From: Paenibacillaceae bacterium
Lineage (GTDB): Bacteria; Bacillota; Bacilli; Paenibacillales; Paenibacillaceae
Assembly (NCBI GenBank): GCA_004134985.1
Contig: REGQ01000065.1
Span: 109,991-173,990 of the forward strand
DNA length: 64,000 nucleotides
Direction: 5' to 3'
The notes beneath the pieces were generated by a model. That model had not been told where the DNA came from, searched no databases, and saw only the letters and a program-made list of their open reading frames with translations. Position 1 is the stretch's first letter. The number at the start of each line of letters is the position of its first letter. Positions 42,678 to 51,661 of this stretch are shown in pieces. The position numbers and the translations under genes are program-made.

Positions 42678-44487
42678 GAATGCGTCCCCCCTTCATGAAC
42701 AACTGCAGACGGATCGCCGAGCCCTGTCCCGGCTTGCTGCTGATTGTCACACCGCTCTCCGGTCCGTAATACAATTGCAACGTCTCATGAACATGATTAA
42801 GCCCGATGCCGAACATCCCTGAGTTAGGCTGATCCGAAGGCTTCAACAGACTTGCCAGTCTGCCTTCTGGAATTCCTACCCCGTCATCCTCAATGGTGAT
42901 GAGGATCGTTTGCTCCCGTATCGTAGATGCTGCAATGCTGATCCGTATTGCTCCCCCGTCCTCCTTGGGCGCAATACCATGAAATACCGCATTTTCCACA
43001 ATCGGCTGAAGCAGCATTCTCGGAATTTGCACAGCTTTCAGGCTGTCATCACATGTAATTTGAAGCTTCAGATTTGGGCCATAGCGAAACTTTTGAATCG
43101 TCATATATTTGTCCAGCAAATCCAGTTCATCCTCTATGCTAATGAACGGGCCCTTCTTCTCCATCCCCGCCTCCATCAGTTGCACGAGTGCAGCTATGCC
43201 ATTGTATGCGCCTTCATATTGCTTGAACTTGACCATCCAGCGAATGGTGGAGAGCGTATTGTATAGAAAATGAGGGTTAATCTGATGGCGCAGCGCGCGC
43301 ATTTCTGCCTCACGCTTTTTCGATTCCACCATGTTGACCTGCTGTATCAGCCGTTCAATTTGCTTGACCATGCTGTTGAATTTATTGCTGAGCTGACCCA
43401 CTTCATCACGTGACGTTACTTTCGTCAGCACAGTAAAGTTGCTTTTTTCCAGCTGCGCCATCTGCTTCATCAACTGCTTCAGCGGCGAAGTAATTCTTCG
43501 CGAGAACAGCCAGCTGATGACCGACGCGAACAACAGCAAAATCACCGCATACATCCAAATTTTGTGCTGGATTTTTTGAATGTCGCCGATCACTTCCGCC
43601 GCAGGCACTCCGCCTACAATCATCCAGTCCTGCTTCATCAAGCGCGTAACGACATAGTAGCGCGTGCCGTCAATATCGAGCTCGAACTCCGGCTCCATCC
43701 GGTTCATCTGCCGCATCTGCTGCCACTGCGCGCTGTCGAGAATTTGCTGACTCCACTGCTCCGGACCGGGATCGATCATCATTTGATCCTTATTATTAAT
43801 AATGAAGAACTTGCCGGTTCGGCCGAGCCGAATCCGATCGATGGCCTGCAATATAACATTGCCGTCCAAATTAATGACAATCGCGCCAATAGTCTCCATC
43901 GTCCGCAAATTGCGCAAAGGCTTCACATAAGTCAGCACCAGCTCGGTATTTTCGCCACCGCCGCTAAACGGGTCCAACTGGAGAGGGAGCCACAGCTCAT
44001 CTGCCTGATTGTTCACCACACTGGTGTACCATTCATGCTCATTAAGCGTGTACCGTCTGACTTTGGACGTATTAAACAGCCCGCTGCCCCAATTGTTGCC
44101 CTGCTCCTTAAGCAAATAAATATTACGGATAAACGAATTGGTATACATTAAATTGTTGAGAATTTGATCGACGGTAGCGTTCATCTCGTATTTCTGGTCC
44201 ACCGTCAAATTTCCCGATGCTTCCTCCTGAATGACCTTCTGAATGGTCGCATCGCGGAACACTTGCTGGCTCATATCGCTGCCTACCGTCAATATCAAGG
44301 ACAAATAGTCTGCCGATTGCTTGGCGGACTGCTGTGTAGACTCTCTCACATTGCCGGCAATAATCCGGGTAGAGTCCTGGTAATACAAATAGCTGGTCAC
44401 AGCGATCGACAATACGATCATCAACAGCATCGTCAATACCAATTTCGTCGACAAGTGACGGGAAAACAGTCTGGTCAACCGGTTCAT
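42667..44487 (-). CDS. YesM-type sensor histidine kinase
   Basis: A 606-residue membrane kinase: helix (about 15-37), extracellular sensor (about 40-290), helix (about 293-315), HAMP (about 315-370, RRITSPLKQLMKQM), His-kinase domain with the phosphorylated His in LRHQINPHFLYNTL (about residue 400), and an ATPase domain with N box VENAVFHGI, DDGVGIPEG and GIGLNHV. It pairs with the overlapping YesN gene. It is divergent from the CITase gene across a 246-bp gap. The ligand is likely a glucan breakdown product bound directly or through the 39710 lipoprotein. Confidence 0.93.
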   Translation of the reverse strand: MNRLTRLFSRHLSTKLVLTMLLMIVLSIAVTSYLYYQDSTRIIAGNVRESTQQSAKQSADYLSLILTVGSDMSQQVFRDATIQKVIQEEASGNLTVDQKYEMNATVDQILNNLMYTNSFIRNIYLLKEQGNNWGSGLFNTSKVRRYTLNEHEWYTSVVNNQADELWLPLQLDPFSGGGENTELVLTYVKPLRNLRTMETIGAIVINLDGNVILQAIDRIRLGRTGKFFIINNKDQMMIDPGPEQWSQQILDSAQWQQMRQMNRMEPEFELDIDGTRYYVVTRLMKQDWMIVGGVPAAEVIGDIQKIQHKIWMYAVILLLFASVISWLFSRRITSPLKQLMKQMAQLEKSNFTVLTKVTSRDEVGQLSNKFNSMVKQIERLIQQVNMVESKKREAEMRALRHQINPHFLYNTLSTIRWMVKFKQYEGAYNGIAALVQLMEAGMEKKGPFISIEDELDLLDKYMTIQKFRYGPNLKLQITCDDSLKAVQIPRMLLQPIVENAVFHGIAPKEDGGAIRISIAASTIREQTILITIEDDGVGIPEGRLASLLKPSDQPNSGMFGIGLNHVHETLQLYYGPESGVTISSKPGQGSAIRLQLFMKGGRIHAV

Positions 44488-44688
44488 CGCAGCACCACCC
44501 GCAAGCTGTGTCTTTGTTCCTATTGTGGAGGATATCCGGCACCAAAGTAAAGTAATTTACGGTAATTGTCCAAAACCGTGAATATTGCGCACCAAATCGG
44601 AAAAAACAATCTGCCTTAATGAAATAATTGTCATTATAATCAAGTTAACTCAACAGAAAGGAGTGCGGCAAGCGATTCAATTATTGCA

Positions 44689-44704
44689 TTGAAAGCGTTT
44701 TCCA
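44689..44704 (+). promoter_or_regulatory. catabolite-responsive element (cre) upstream of the CITase gene
   Basis: TTGAAAGCGTTTTCCA matches the CcpA cre consensus WTGAAARCGYTTWNNW at every defined position. It lies 30 bp before the CITase start and about 60 bp after a TATAAT, so CcpA bound here should block transcription when preferred sugars are present. Confidence 0.8.
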
Positions 44705-44733
44705 TTCTCTCTATTGAAAGCAGGTGGATAATC

Positions 44734-47637
44734 ATGAACATCAAACCGACAAGCTGGCTGTCCTTACCGCTGGCCATACTGGTTCTGCTTGGCGCCCTGC
44801 AGCTGCACATTGCTCCGCTTCGCGCGACGGCTGCATCAGAAGGCGCTGTCGAGCGCGTCTATTCGGATAAATCCCGGTATGATCCGGGCGATCAGGTGAA
44901 GGTAACCGCTGAAATCCGCAATGACGGCGCAGCAAGCTGGAACGGCGATGTGACGCTGAATATTTATCATCTGGAAACCTTGGTATATTCCACTGTTCAG
45001 CCAGTCGCGATAGCCAGCGGACAAGTAGCGGACGTGAATTTCAACTGGTCAAGCCCCTCTTCTGATTTTAAAGGGTACCTTGCCCATATTGATGCTGGCG
45101 CACTTGGCAGCGGCACTGCCGGGATCGATGTGTCCAGCGACTTCACCGTCTATCCGCGCTACGGCTATATCAGCGAATTTAATACAGATGAAACTGCGAC
45201 AGACAGCACAGCCAAAATCCAGGAGCTGTCCCAGAACTACAATATTAATGCATGGCAGTTCTACGACTGGATGTGGCGGCATGAGACGATGATCAAGCGA
45301 ACGGCCGGCACAATCGATTCAACCTGGATTGATCTGTTCAACCGTGAGCTGTCGTGGCAGACGATTAAAAATCAGATTGATGCCGTTCATGACGTCAACG
45401 GCGCGGCGATGGCTTATGCGATGGTCTACGCCGCCAGGGAAAATTATACGGACTTTGGGGTCGATCCCGAGTGGGGCATGTACAAAGACGCCCTGCATAA
45501 TGAACAATACGATGTCGATTTTGGCAATAATTCGACTTACCTGTATATGCTCGACCCGCAAAACCCAGACTGGCAGCAGTTTATCTATCGTGAATATGAA
45601 GATGCCATCAACACAGCAGGGTTCGACGGCATCCACGTCGATCAGATGGGACAGCGCAACAATGTGTACGATTATAACGGCAATGCCATCGATTTATCGA
45701 CGCGGTTTACACCGTTTATCAATGCCGCCAAAACCAGCTTGACCCAGAACAACCCGGCTCAAGACAAAATCACCTTCAATATCGTCGATGGCACAGTAGA
45801 CGGCTGGGCAGCCAATGATGTCAGCCAGCACGCAAATGTTGATTTTGTGTACAGTGAAATCTGGTTCGAGTCGGACAGCTATATGCAGCTCAAGGATTAT
45901 ATCGATAGTTTGAAGGCGAATAGCGGCAACAAAGCCGTCGTGCTCGCCGCCTATATGAACTATCAGGAAAACAGCGGCACCCGCTATGAGGCCGAAGCTG
46001 CCGCACTGACCAATGTGGTGGTCAATACGAATCATGCCGGTTATACTGGTGCCGGATTTGTTGACCAATTCGCCGATGTTGGCGATCAGGTTGCTTTTAC
46101 CATTACTGTTCCCGAGGATGGCTACTATTCGCTTGTGTTCCGCTTTGGCAACAATTCCGGCTATGCGGCCACACGCAATCTCTATGTCAATAATGCATTT
46201 GAATTCGAGCTGCCCTTCCAGAATCAGCCGGATTGGGACACCTGGTCGCATGATACATGGCATCAGGTCTATCTTGAGGAAGGAACGCATGAGATTAAGT
46301 TGGCCTATGAGCTCGGCAACAAAGGCGCTATCAATCTGGACAGTCTGACCCTCGGCACCTTCGATGACCATTCGATCCGCCTTGCCAACGCCGCGCTTGC
46401 TGCGAGCGGAGCTACGCGTATCGAACTGGGCGAGGACAGTCAGATGCTGGCCCATGAATATTATCCGAACCGCAGCAAGAGCATGCGCAATTCCCTGAAG
46501 ACATCGCTGAAAAATCATTACAACTTTATTACTGCCTACGAAAACCTGTTGTTTGACGCCGATGTGGTGGACAATGACGCCGGCAAGCAATTTGTCACCA
46601 TTGACAGTACGGCAACAAGCGGGGACGGCTCCGCCAATACGGTGTGGCATATTATGAAACGGACGCCGGAGTACAATATCGTCCATTTGACTAATCTGCT
46701 GAACAATGATGATCAATGGCGCAACACCGGCAGCCAGCCGACGTTCCTCAGCAATCTGGCGACCAAAGTATATGTCGGCGCAGATGAAACGATATCCGAT
46801 GTCTATCTCGCTTCGCCAGACAACAACGACGGTCTCACACAGCAGTTGCCCTTTACGACAGGATCGGACAGTTCAGGCAGCTACGTCTCCTTTACGATTC
46901 CGTCATTGAAGTATTGGGACATGATCTATATGAAGCGCAGCTTTGACGCCCCAGCCTCTGGCATCTATGAAGCCGAAGCGGCCATCAAAACGAATGTAGC
47001 GGTCAATACAAATCATGCCGGGTACACCGGGGACGGATTTGTCGATCAGTTCACAAGCGTGAACGACGGCGTCTCCTTCATTGTACAGTCAGATAATGAT
47101 GATGATTATGTATTGCGGTTCCGTTACAGCAACGGCGGATCTGATGCGACCAGGCATGTTTATGCAGACGGCAAGTATGCCGGAACCGTCCATCTTCCCA
47201 ATACCGGCGGATGGGATGTATGGCAATACGGCGAGTTGACCGTTCATCTGCGGCCTGGACTGCACAGCATTGTGCTCTGGTATGGCAGCGGCGACAGCGG
47301 CGCCGTCAATCTTGATCATCTGGCGCTGAGCCCGACGTATATTTGGCAGTTCGATCGCCAGATTACATCCGTTCCGGCCGGATACCGGATCACATTCCGC
47401 GCCGGCCTCCCCGGATGGCTCCATTGGGGCGTCGACGGCTGGCAGAACATTGCTGATACAGCGCTTGTGCCTAATGGCTCTGCTGACGGCAGCCTGGACT
47501 ATGAAGTATCCGTTGGCCCCTTTACAGCCAACACAGTGGTCGATTTCACCTTTCTATGGGACGACACTAATGACGGCGTTGCTGACTACGATACCGATCG
47601 CTGGGAAGGGACAGATTTTCAGATTTCAATTGATTAA
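44734..47637 (+). CDS. cit: secreted GH66 cycloisomaltooligosaccharide glucanotransferase (CITase) with two CBM35 modules
   Basis: A 967-residue secreted enzyme that cuts alpha-1,6-glucan and joins the ends into cyclic isomaltooligosaccharides. Order: signal peptide (about 1-33), beta-sandwich, GH66 barrel, CBM35 inserted in the catalytic part (about 417-542, YEAEAAALTNVVVNTNHAGY), rest of catalytic domain, second CBM35 (about 744-866, YEAEAAIKTNVAVNTNHAGY) and a C-terminal beta domain (868-967). Nucleophile Asp303 (GIHVDQMG) and acid/base Glu375 (YSEIWFES) are 72 residues apart, as in the Bacillus circulans CITase (Asp270, Glu342). The inserted CBM35 separates CITases from plain dextranases. 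I start at 44734 after AGGTGG. A cre site lies upstream and the GH31 gene follows after 36 bp. Confidence 0.87.
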   Translation: MNIKPTSWLSLPLAILVLLGALQLHIAPLRATAASEGAVERVYSDKSRYDPGDQVKVTAEIRNDGAASWNGDVTLNIYHLETLVYSTVQPVAIASGQVADVNFNWSSPSSDFKGYLAHIDAGALGSGTAGIDVSSDFTVYPRYGYISEFNTDETATDSTAKIQELSQNYNINAWQFYDWMWRHETMIKRTAGTIDSTWIDLFNRELSWQTIKNQIDAVHDVNGAAMAYAMVYAARENYTDFGVDPEWGMYKDALHNEQYDVDFGNNSTYLYMLDPQNPDWQQFIYREYEDAINTAGFDGIHVDQMGQRNNVYDYNGNAIDLSTRFTPFINAAKTSLTQNNPAQDKITFNIVDGTVDGWAANDVSQHANVDFVYSEIWFESDSYMQLKDYIDSLKANSGNKAVVLAAYMNYQENSGTRYEAEAAALTNVVVNTNHAGYTGAGFVDQFADVGDQVAFTITVPEDGYYSLVFRFGNNSGYAATRNLYVNNAFEFELPFQNQPDWDTWSHDTWHQVYLEEGTHEIKLAYELGNKGAINLDSLTLGTFDDHSIRLANAALAASGATRIELGEDSQMLAHEYYPNRSKSMRNSLKTSLKNHYNFITAYENLLFDADVVDNDAGKQFVTIDSTATSGDGSANTVWHIMKRTPEYNIVHLTNLLNNDDQWRNTGSQPTFLSNLATKVYVGADETISDVYLASPDNNDGLTQQLPFTTGSDSSGSYVSFTIPSLKYWDMIYMKRSFDAPASGIYEAEAAIKTNVAVNTNHAGYTGDGFVDQFTSVNDGVSFIVQSDNDDDYVLRFRYSNGGSDATRHVYADGKYAGTVHLPNTGGWDVWQYGELTVHLRPGLHSIVLWYGSGDSGAVNLDHLALSPTYIWQFDRQITSVPAGYRITFRAGLPGWLHWGVDGWQNIADTALVPNGSADGSLDYEVSVGPFTANTVVDFTFLWDDTNDGVADYDTDRWEGTDFQISID

Positions 47638-47673
47638 TCATTGGCATCCATTTGATACGAAAGGCGGTTTCCT

Positions 47674-50600
47674 ATGAATAGCTGGTTGCGCAACAATCTA
47701 TTGTCCAAAACATTGCTGATCTTCATTGCCCTGTGCATGGTGCTTGTTCCCGTAATTCCCTCTGACCAAACCGTGCAGGCGAGCGGCCTGGGTAATATCA
47801 TTAACGCCAGCGCGTCTGCGGATGCCTTGAGCGTAACGATCGATAACGGCACAAGCAGCAGCGATATCCTTGAAATCGCTATCTTGAAAGAAGACCTGTT
47901 CCGTGTCAATTACCGGCCTGCGGGGGCAGCTTCCAGTCCAAGCACACCGATGATCGATCCGGATGCTTCCTGGGAAGCTGTCGGTGCCGTCATCGACGAC
48001 TCCGGTGATCCGGTAGTGATCACTACACCGAAGATGGAAATCCAGATTGCCAGAACGCCTGCGCGCATGACGGTCAAAAAAGCCGATGGCACAACACTTC
48101 TCTGGGAGCCTTCGGCAGGCGGCGTGTTCCATGACGGCATCCGGTTCCAGCACAATGCAGGCGACAACATTTACGGCATTCGCAACTTCAGCGCCCAGGA
48201 AGACGTAGGCGGACTGCTGCGCAACAATTCCGACCATCCGGCTCACGCCGGGCAGCAAGGCGACTCCGGTGGGCCGTTCATGTGGTCGACAGCTGGCTAT
48301 GGTGTCCTCGTAGACAGCGATGGCGGCTATCCTTACACCGATGATGCAAGCGGCAAGCTTGAATTTTATTATGGCGGCACACCGATTGAAGGACGGCGCT
48401 ACAGCAAGTCCAATGTCGAATATTATGTCATGCTTGGGGAGCCTAGAGACATCATGACTTCTTACGCCGACGTGACCGGCACCTCCCCGATGCTGCCGAA
48501 ATGGTCGCTTGGCTTCATGCATTTTGAATGGGGCATTGATCAGGAAGAACTGGAGCAGTATGTGGATACGTACCGGGCCAAAAACATCCCGCTCGACGCC
48601 TATGCCCTTGACTACGACTGGATGCGATATGGCGAAGATAACTACGGCGAATTCAAATGGAATACCGACAATTACCCGGATGCAGCCACAACCGCTTTGA
48701 AGGATAAGATGGACGGCAAAGGCATCAAAATGATCGGTATCCGCAAGCCGCGGGTGATCACCAAAGATTTTGGCAACCAGCGCACTCAGCAGTATTATGA
48801 TGCGGATAACGGAGGATTTTTCTATCCCGGCCATAATGAATATACCGATTACTTTATTCCGGTCACGGTCCGAAGCTTCGATCCGTACACGCAGGCGGCG
48901 CGCGACTGGTGGTGGAACAACTCGATCGATGCGTTCGATAAAGGCATTGTCGGCTGGTGGAACGATGAAACCGATAAAGTCGATTCGTATCCAGCATCCT
49001 ATTGGTTCGGCAACTACACAACCGGCCATTTTTCTCAGGCGATGTATGAAGGGCAGCGGGACTATACGAATGACAATACCCGCGTCTGGCAGACGGCCAG
49101 ATCGTTCTACCCCGGGACGCAGCGTTATGGAACAACACTTTGGTCAGGCGATATCGGCATTCAATTCTATAAGGGTGAATTGTTCCCATGGGCTCCCGGC
49201 ATGCAGGAGCAGCCGCGGATTATGCTCTCATCGGCGAACCTGGGTCAGCCCAAATGGGGCATGGATACAGGCGGCTTCAATTCTGCCAGCGGCATGGGCG
49301 GAGGCAATCCGAGCCCGGAATTGTATGCCAGATGGATGCAGTTCGGCGCGTTTGTGCCGGTAGATCGTGTGCATGGTAACTATAACCAGCAGCGGCAGCC
49401 GTGGTTCTACGGCTCAACTGCCGAGGAAATTTCCAAGGCTGCGCTCCATTTGCGCTACTCGCTGATCCCTTACATGTACGCTTATGAAAGAGAAGCCTAC
49501 GAGACAGGGCTGGGGTTAATTAAGCCGCTGCTCTTCGATTATCCGAATGACCCGCAAGCGGCTGACTATACCGATGGCTGGATGTTCGGGGACTGGCTGC
49601 TCGTCTCCCCGGTACTGGGCAAGGATCAAACATCCCATCAGGTGTATTTGCCTGAGGGCACATGGATTGACTACTTCAGAGGCGACATCTACAATGGCGG
49701 ACAGACGATCCACTATCCTGTCAATGCGGAGACATGGACAGATATTCCTTTGTTCGTCAAGCAGGGGGCAATTATCCCAACCCAGAAAGTGCAGGATTAT
49801 ATTGGCCAACACCCGGTCACAACAGTCAATGTTGATGTATTCCCGGACAGCAATGAAACGAGTTTTACTTATTACGATGATAATGGCAGCAGTTACGCTT
49901 ATGAGCAGGACAGCTACTTCAAGCAAAAGCTTGTTGCCCAGCATGAAGGCGCGAGCGGCATCCGTTTTGAAGTTGCGCCCAAATCGGGCGACTATGTGCC
50001 TGAGCTGGCCTATTATGTGGTGCAAATCCACGGCAATGCTGGCGCAGCTGCTACGTTGAACGGCTCGCCGCTGACGGCTGCTGCCGATTTGCAGGCGCTG
50101 AACAATTTGCCGGGAGAAGGCTGGACGACAGGCAAAGACGTCTACGGGGACGTCACTTATGTCAAGCTGGCAGCGGGCAGCACAACCTCCAAAGTTGTTG
50201 AAATTACCGGCACGGCTGTTGTAAGTGCAACACATGCGAAATATGAAGCGGAAGAGGCTTCGCTGTTCGGCGAGACACTGGCGGGGCAAGCAGGCGCCAA
50301 CACCAATCATAGCGGCTATTCCGGTGACGGATTTGCCGATGGCCTGGATCAGGACGGTGCAGGAGTGACCTTCTACGCGAATGTGACAAAAGGCGGCGAT
50401 TACGCGGTCGATCTGCGATACGCCAATGGCAGCAGCTCGAACCAGACAATGAGCATCTATGTCAACAGCGTTCGCATCAAACAAGCGGTGCTGGACAGCA
50501 CCGGCGCATGGAATCAGTGGGATACCTTAACAGAGAAGCTTCCGCTAACTGCAGGGCAAAATATTATTACGTTGAAATATGAAGCAGATGCAGGGGATAC

Positions 50601-51528
50601 GGGCGGCGTCAATCTGGATTATATCGAGGTACCGTTCGAGCCGGTTCAGGCTACCTATCCGGCGGAGAGCGCCAAACTGCGCGGCGGCGCTGCTGCCGCT
50701 CAGAATCATTGGTTCTATACCGGCACAGCTTTCGTCGATGGCCTGAGCACGGTCGGAGCCAGTGCAGAGTTCGATGTCCATGTGCCTGCCGCGGGCAATT
50801 ACAACCTGTCCCTGCGCTATGCCAACGGCAGCGGCAGCACTCAGACGATAAGCACCTATGTGAATAATGCGCGTCTCGGCCAAATCAGCCTGTCGAGTCC
50901 GCTGATGAACTGGAATGTGTGGGAGGATTACGAGGACACCGTAGCGCTGAGCGCAGGGCGCAACACGATCCGCTACCAGTATGATGCAGGGGACAGCGGC
51001 GGCATCAATCTTGACCGGCTGCTGGTTTCAGCCAATCCGATCGTGCAGGCAGAGAATGAGCGCAACCTGCTCGACAATGGCGACTTTGAGCGCAATACGC
51101 TGTACAACAGCAATTGGACTCAGTGGTATCCTGCAGGGCAAAGCTCGGTATTCGGCACAGACAGCGGTTCGGGCATCAACCCGCCGGAATCGCCGTTCAA
51201 GCGGAACCAGCGCGCCTTCTTCTACAGTCCAACCGCATACCAGCAGAGTATTCATCAGGCCGTCGATGTGCCTGAAAACAATGCAACCTATCGGCTGGAG
51301 GCCAGAGTTCGCTTGCAAAATACAACTCCTCACGTGGCTCGCGCAGAAGTTGTAGATTATGGCGGATCACCGCTCTATTACAATATTAACAACGACGGCC
51401 AATGGCGATATATTAGCATTGACAATATTTACGTAACGAGCGGCAAGATCGATGTCGGGTTCTACGTCGATTCCCCGGGCTATACCACACTCCATATTGA
51501 CGAAGTCAGCGTCACGAAGGTGGAGTAA
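47674..51528 (+). CDS. secreted GH31 enzyme with two CBM35 modules, 6-alpha-glucosyltransferase-like
   Basis: A 1284-residue secreted enzyme. Signal peptide (about 1-37), N-terminal beta domain, GH31 barrel with nucleophile Asp431 (GWWNDETDK) and acid/base Asp493 (TLWSGDIG), proximal and distal beta domains, CBM35 modules at about 857 and 995 (YEAEEASLFG, YPAESAKLRG), and a C-terminal jelly-roll (about 1131-1284, NLLDNGDFERNT) like CBM61. The make-up matches the Paenibacillus alpha-1,4-glucan 6-alpha-glucosyltransferase that supplies alpha-1,6-linked substrate to CITase. AAGGCGG precedes the ATG and CITase lies 36 bp upstream, so the two are one operon. Alpha-glucosidase or isomaltosyltransferase activity is an alternative. 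Confidence 0.85.
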   Translation: MNSWLRNNLLSKTLLIFIALCMVLVPVIPSDQTVQASGLGNIINASASADALSVTIDNGTSSSDILEIAILKEDLFRVNYRPAGAASSPSTPMIDPDASWEAVGAVIDDSGDPVVITTPKMEIQIARTPARMTVKKADGTTLLWEPSAGGVFHDGIRFQHNAGDNIYGIRNFSAQEDVGGLLRNNSDHPAHAGQQGDSGGPFMWSTAGYGVLVDSDGGYPYTDDASGKLEFYYGGTPIEGRRYSKSNVEYYVMLGEPRDIMTSYADVTGTSPMLPKWSLGFMHFEWGIDQEELEQYVDTYRAKNIPLDAYALDYDWMRYGEDNYGEFKWNTDNYPDAATTALKDKMDGKGIKMIGIRKPRVITKDFGNQRTQQYYDADNGGFFYPGHNEYTDYFIPVTVRSFDPYTQAARDWWWNNSIDAFDKGIVGWWNDETDKVDSYPASYWFGNYTTGHFSQAMYEGQRDYTNDNTRVWQTARSFYPGTQRYGTTLWSGDIGIQFYKGELFPWAPGMQEQPRIMLSSANLGQPKWGMDTGGFNSASGMGGGNPSPELYARWMQFGAFVPVDRVHGNYNQQRQPWFYGSTAEEISKAALHLRYSLIPYMYAYEREAYETGLGLIKPLLFDYPNDPQAADYTDGWMFGDWLLVSPVLGKDQTSHQVYLPEGTWIDYFRGDIYNGGQTIHYPVNAETWTDIPLFVKQGAIIPTQKVQDYIGQHPVTTVNVDVFPDSNETSFTYYDDNGSSYAYEQDSYFKQKLVAQHEGASGIRFEVAPKSGDYVPELAYYVVQIHGNAGAAATLNGSPLTAAADLQALNNLPGEGWTTGKDVYGDVTYVKLAAGSTTSKVVEITGTAVVSATHAKYEAEEASLFGETLAGQAGANTNHSGYSGDGFADGLDQDGAGVTFYANVTKGGDYAVDLRYANGSSSNQTMSIYVNSVRIKQAVLDSTGAWNQWDTLTEKLPLTAGQNIITLKYEADAGDTGGVNLDYIEVPFEPVQATYPAESAKLRGGAAAAQNHWFYTGTAFVDGLSTVGASAEFDVHVPAAGNYNLSLRYANGSGSTQTISTYVNNARLGQISLSSPLMNWNVWEDYEDTVALSAGRNTIRYQYDAGDSGGINLDRLLVSANPIVQAENERNLLDNGDFERNTLYNSNWTQWYPAGQSSVFGTDSGSGINPPESPFKRNQRAFFYSPTAYQQSIHQAVDVPENNATYRLEARVRLQNTTPHVARAEVVDYGGSPLYYNINNDGQWRYISIDNIYVTSGKIDVGFYVDSPGYTTLHIDEVSVTKVE

Positions 51529-51595
51529 GTTTACACTGCATGCATGCTCTACACTGCACGCATGCCCCTCCGCTCAGAGCAAACTGCACGCGAAC

Positions 51596-51622
51596 AAGGC
51601 TCCCTTCTCGGGAGCCTTTTCT
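51596..51622 (+). terminator. terminator after the CITase-GH31 operon
   Basis: AAGGCTCCC (51596-51604), loop TTCTC, GGGAGCCTT, then TTCTT. It lies 68 bp after the GH31 stop and may also serve the convergent AraC gene. Confidence 0.8.
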
Positions 51623-51632
51623 TAAATAATAT

Positions 51633-51647
51633 TAATAATCATTATCA
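51633..51647. promoter_or_regulatory. Fur-type operator in a convergent gap
   Basis: TAATAATCATTATCA; its complement TGATAATGATTATTA matches the Fur consensus at 14 of 15 positions. It lies between the GH31 terminator and the end of the Btr-like gene, where neither neighbour begins. No gene start is within reach on either strand. Confidence 0.6.
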
Positions 51648-51661
51648 TTAAGAAAGCGCAG

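Noticed and set aside
45694..46716. 340-residue minus-strand frame opposite CITase
   Set aside because: Antisense shadow of the GH66 gene.
47698..49029. 443-residue minus-strand frame opposite GH31
   Set aside because: Antisense shadow; no ribosome site, and the plus-strand protein has complete GH31 catalytic residues.
49516..50484. 322-residue minus-strand frame opposite the GH31 C-terminal part
   Set aside because: Antisense shadow; Cys/Arg-rich with no recognisable domain.
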